Assembly (NCBI GenBank): GCA_048498135.1
Contig: JBEHYO010000032.1
Coordinates: forward strand, 1 to 34,559
DNA: 34,559 bases
Source of the DNA: Dokdonella_A sp937902695
Lineage (GTDB): Bacteria; Pseudomonadota; Gammaproteobacteria; Xanthomonadales; Rhodanobacteraceae
Direction: 5' to 3'
The notes below the pieces were generated by a model. It worked only from the letters and a program-made list of their open reading frames with translations. It was not told where the DNA came from and did not search any database. The stretch's first letter is position 1. Every line of letters starts with the position of its first letter. This document shows, one piece after another, positions 32,873 through 34,559 of the stretch. Position numbers and translations under genes: made by a program.

Positions 32873-34186
32873 TCATGCCGCCACCCCCAATTTCGCGTCG
32901 ACGATCGAATGCCCGTTCCTGATGAAGTATTCGAACTCGTTCCAGTAATGCCGGAGCATGCCCTGCACCGGCCACGCGGCCGCTTCGCCGAACGCGCAGA
33001 TCGTGTGGCCTTCTATCTGTCCGGCCGCCTGGCGCAGCATATCGAGGTCGCCTTCGACCGCGGTGCCTTCGACGATGCGGGTCAGCATGCGGTACATCCA
33101 GCCGGTTCCCTCGCGACACGGCGTGCACTGGCCGCACGACTCGGCGAAATAGAACCGCGCGATGCGCCGGCACGCGCGCACCATGCACGTCGTCTCGTCC
33201 ATCACGATGACCGCGCCCGAGCCGAGGCCGGAGCCCGCCTTCTGCAGCGCGTCGTAGTCCATCGTGACGTTCATCATCGTCTCGGCCGGCAGCACCGGCA
33301 TCGATGAGCCGCCCGGGATGACGCCCTTCAGCCGGTGCCCGTTGCGCACGCCGCCGGCCATCTCGAGAAGCTCGGCGAACGGCGTGCCGAGCTTGATCTC
33401 GTAGTTGCCGGGCTTGTTGACGTGACCCGAGACGGAAAAGATCTTCGGGCCGCCGTTGTTCGGCTTGCCCTGGCTCAGGAACCACTCCGCGCCCTTGTTG
33501 AGGATCGTCGGCACCGATGCGTACGTCTCGGTGTTGTTGATCGTCGTCGGGCGGCCGTACAAGCCGAAGTTCGCCGGGAACGGCGGCTTGAAGCGCGGCA
33601 TGCCTTTCTTGCCTTCGAGCGATTCCATGAGCGCGGTTTCTTCGCCGCAGATGTAGGCACCGGCGCCGAGCACGTTGTGGATGTCGACGTCGATGCCGCT
33701 GCCGCCGATGTTCCTGCCGAGCAGGCCCGCTTCATACGCTTCCTTCAGCGCCTGCTCGATGTGCTCGAACGGCTCGTGGTGGAACTCGCCGCGAAGGTAG
33801 TTGTAGGCCACGGTCGAACCGGTCGAATAGCACGCGATCGCGAGGCCCTCGAGCACCGAATGCGGATTGAAGCGCAGGATGTCGCGATCCTTCGCCGTGC
33901 CGGGCTCGGATTCGTCGGAGTTGCAGAGGATGTATTTCTGGCCCGGCGCGCTGCGCGGCATGAACGACCACTTGAGGCCGGTCGGAAAGCCGGCGCCGCC
34001 GCGGCCGCGCAACGAGCTTTTCTTGACCTCGTCGATGATCGTGGCAGGGTCGGGCTTGTCGGCGAGGATCTTCTTCCACGCCTTCCAGCCGTCGACCTTC
34101 AGGTAATTCTCGAGCGTCCACGGCTGATCGAAATGCAGCGTGGTGTAGACGACCTGATGGTCCTGCGGTGCGGGGCCGTATGCCAT
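32873..34186 (-). CDS. nuoF: NADH-quinone oxidoreductase subunit F
   Basis: The NADH- and FMN-binding subunit, 437 residues, where electrons enter complex I. GRGGAGFPTGLKWSFM (glycine-rich loop) and ICGEETALMESLEGKKGMPR form the FMN/NADH site, with YILCNSDESEPGTAKDR between them. Cluster N3 is bound by ESCGQCTPCREG and a distal cysteine in HTICAFGEAAAWPVQ. All expected ligands are present and the length is normal. The ATG at 34186 lies 58 bases past nuoE, a gap that contains a short palindrome. Confidence 0.97.
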   Translation of the reverse strand: MAYGPAPQDHQVVYTTLHFDQPWTLENYLKVDGWKAWKKILADKPDPATIIDEVKKSSLRGRGGAGFPTGLKWSFMPRSAPGQKYILCNSDESEPGTAKDRDILRFNPHSVLEGLAIACYSTGSTVAYNYLRGEFHHEPFEHIEQALKEAYEAGLLGRNIGGSGIDVDIHNVLGAGAYICGEETALMESLEGKKGMPRFKPPFPANFGLYGRPTTINNTETYASVPTILNKGAEWFLSQGKPNNGGPKIFSVSGHVNKPGNYEIKLGTPFAELLEMAGGVRNGHRLKGVIPGGSSMPVLPAETMMNVTMDYDALQKAGSGLGSGAVIVMDETTCMVRACRRIARFYFAESCGQCTPCREGTGWMYRMLTRIVEGTAVEGDLDMLRQAAGQIEGHTICAFGEAAAWPVQGMLRHYWNEFEYFIRNGHSIVDAKLGVAA

Positions 34187-34212
34187 GTTCGTTCTCGAAA
34201 CCTTCCTTCTGC

Positions 34213-34240
34213 CGTCATTCCCGCACGAGCGGGCATGACG
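34213..34240. repeat. Single REP-like palindrome between nuoE and nuoF
   Basis: CGTCATTCCCGC and GCGGGCATGACG arms around ACGA, nearly perfect. It looks like the single unit from which the paired forms in this window are built. Confidence 0.8.
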
Positions 34241-34244
34241 TCGC

Positions 34245-34559
34245 TTATTTCAATTCGTCGAGAATCCGGTCGACCGTTTCGGTCGTCAGGTTCTCGTGGT
34301 AGTGCCCGTTGACGACCATCATCGGCGCGCCGCAGCACGCCGCGAGGCATTCTTCCTCGGGCTTGAGATAGATCCGTCCATCCGCGGTCGATTCGCCGAG
34401 CCTGACGCCGAGCTTCTTCTCGCAATGGCGCACGATGTCCTCGGCCCCGTTGAGCCAGCAGGAAATGTTCGTGCAGATCGCGACGTTGTTGCGTCCGACC
34501 GGGCTCGTCTCGAACATCGAGTAGAACGTCGCGATCTCGTACGCCCAGACCGGCGGCAG
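34245..34559 (-). CDS. nuoE: NADH-quinone oxidoreductase subunit E (C-terminal part, cut by window edge)
   Basis: The subunit that carries the [2Fe-2S] cluster N1a next to NuoF. Only the last 104 codons are in the window; the frame is open through the edge, and VWAYEIATFYSMF before the Met at 34517 shows that this Met is internal. The four cluster cysteines are present: CTNISC (two cysteines, four apart) and, about 35 residues on, CLAAC. The ending (GHYHENLTTETVDRILDELK) is normal. The remaining upstream nuo genes (A-D) are expected outside the window. Confidence 0.95.
   Translation of the reverse strand: MPPVWAYEIATFYSMFETSPVGRNNVAICTNISCWLNGAEDIVRHCEKKLGVRLGESTADGRIYLKPEEECLAACCGAPMMVVNGHYHENLTTETVDRILDELK

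Noticed and set aside
30745..32922. Open plus-strand frame of 725 codons opposite nuoG
   Set aside because: Antisense shadow of nuoG, extended into the repeat before it.

Overview
The window reads as part of the chromosome of a high-GC gammaproteobacterium, most likely of the Xanthomonadales/Lysobacterales (Rhodanobacteraceae- or Xanthomonadaceae-like). The grounds are the gene order nuo operon - initiator tRNA-Met - rimP - nusA - infB - rbfA - truB - rpsO - pnp, the codon use with G or C in most third positions, and dispersed palindromes of the CGTCATTCCCGCG type in the gaps between genes. This taxonomic call is inference; no 16S sequence is present.

Layout. (1) Bases 72-4417 form an IS1595-family mobile element. 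Its outer ends are inverted repeats of about 24 bp, and it is flanked by an exact 8-bp duplication (AAAAGAAA). It carries an ISXO2-type transposase, two small coupled genes, two different DUF3800 genes, and a Panacea-domain gene with a 148-codon partner that looks like a toxin-antitoxin pair. A third copy of the terminal repeat at 2143-2166 marks a smaller inner unit (2143-4417) with a better-matched pair of ends. The element landed inside one arm of a perfect 13-bp hairpin, and the empty site can be rebuilt from the flanks. (2) Bases 4745-13004 hold a nidogen-domain secreted protein, a small BamE/SmpA-like periplasmic protein, a CadC-type winged-helix regulator with a large repeat-rich sensor region, an ABC exporter of the cyclic beta-glucan type (all minus strand), and a plus-strand PDZ lipoprotein. 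(3) Bases 13060-22545 are the classic transcription/translation cluster, all minus strand: initiator tRNA, rimP, nusA, infB, rbfA, truB, rpsO, pnp. It ends at a bidirectional terminator shared with the lipoprotein gene. Two strong intrinsic terminators lie between the tRNA and rimP. (4) Bases 22651-34559 are the respiratory complex I genes nuoE (cut by the window edge) to nuoN, also minus strand.

How it works together. The nuo genes encode the NADH dehydrogenase module (NuoE, F, G), the connecting iron-sulfur subunit NuoI, and the membrane proton-pumping arm (NuoH, J, K, L, M, N). The block after it couples ribosome maturation (RimP, RbfA), initiation (initiator tRNA, IF2), transcript elongation control (NusA), tRNA modification (TruB), a ribosomal protein (S15) and RNA decay (PNPase). 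The possibly new biology is in the transposon cargo at the left end; the rest is conserved housekeeping sequence with repeats inserted in the gaps.
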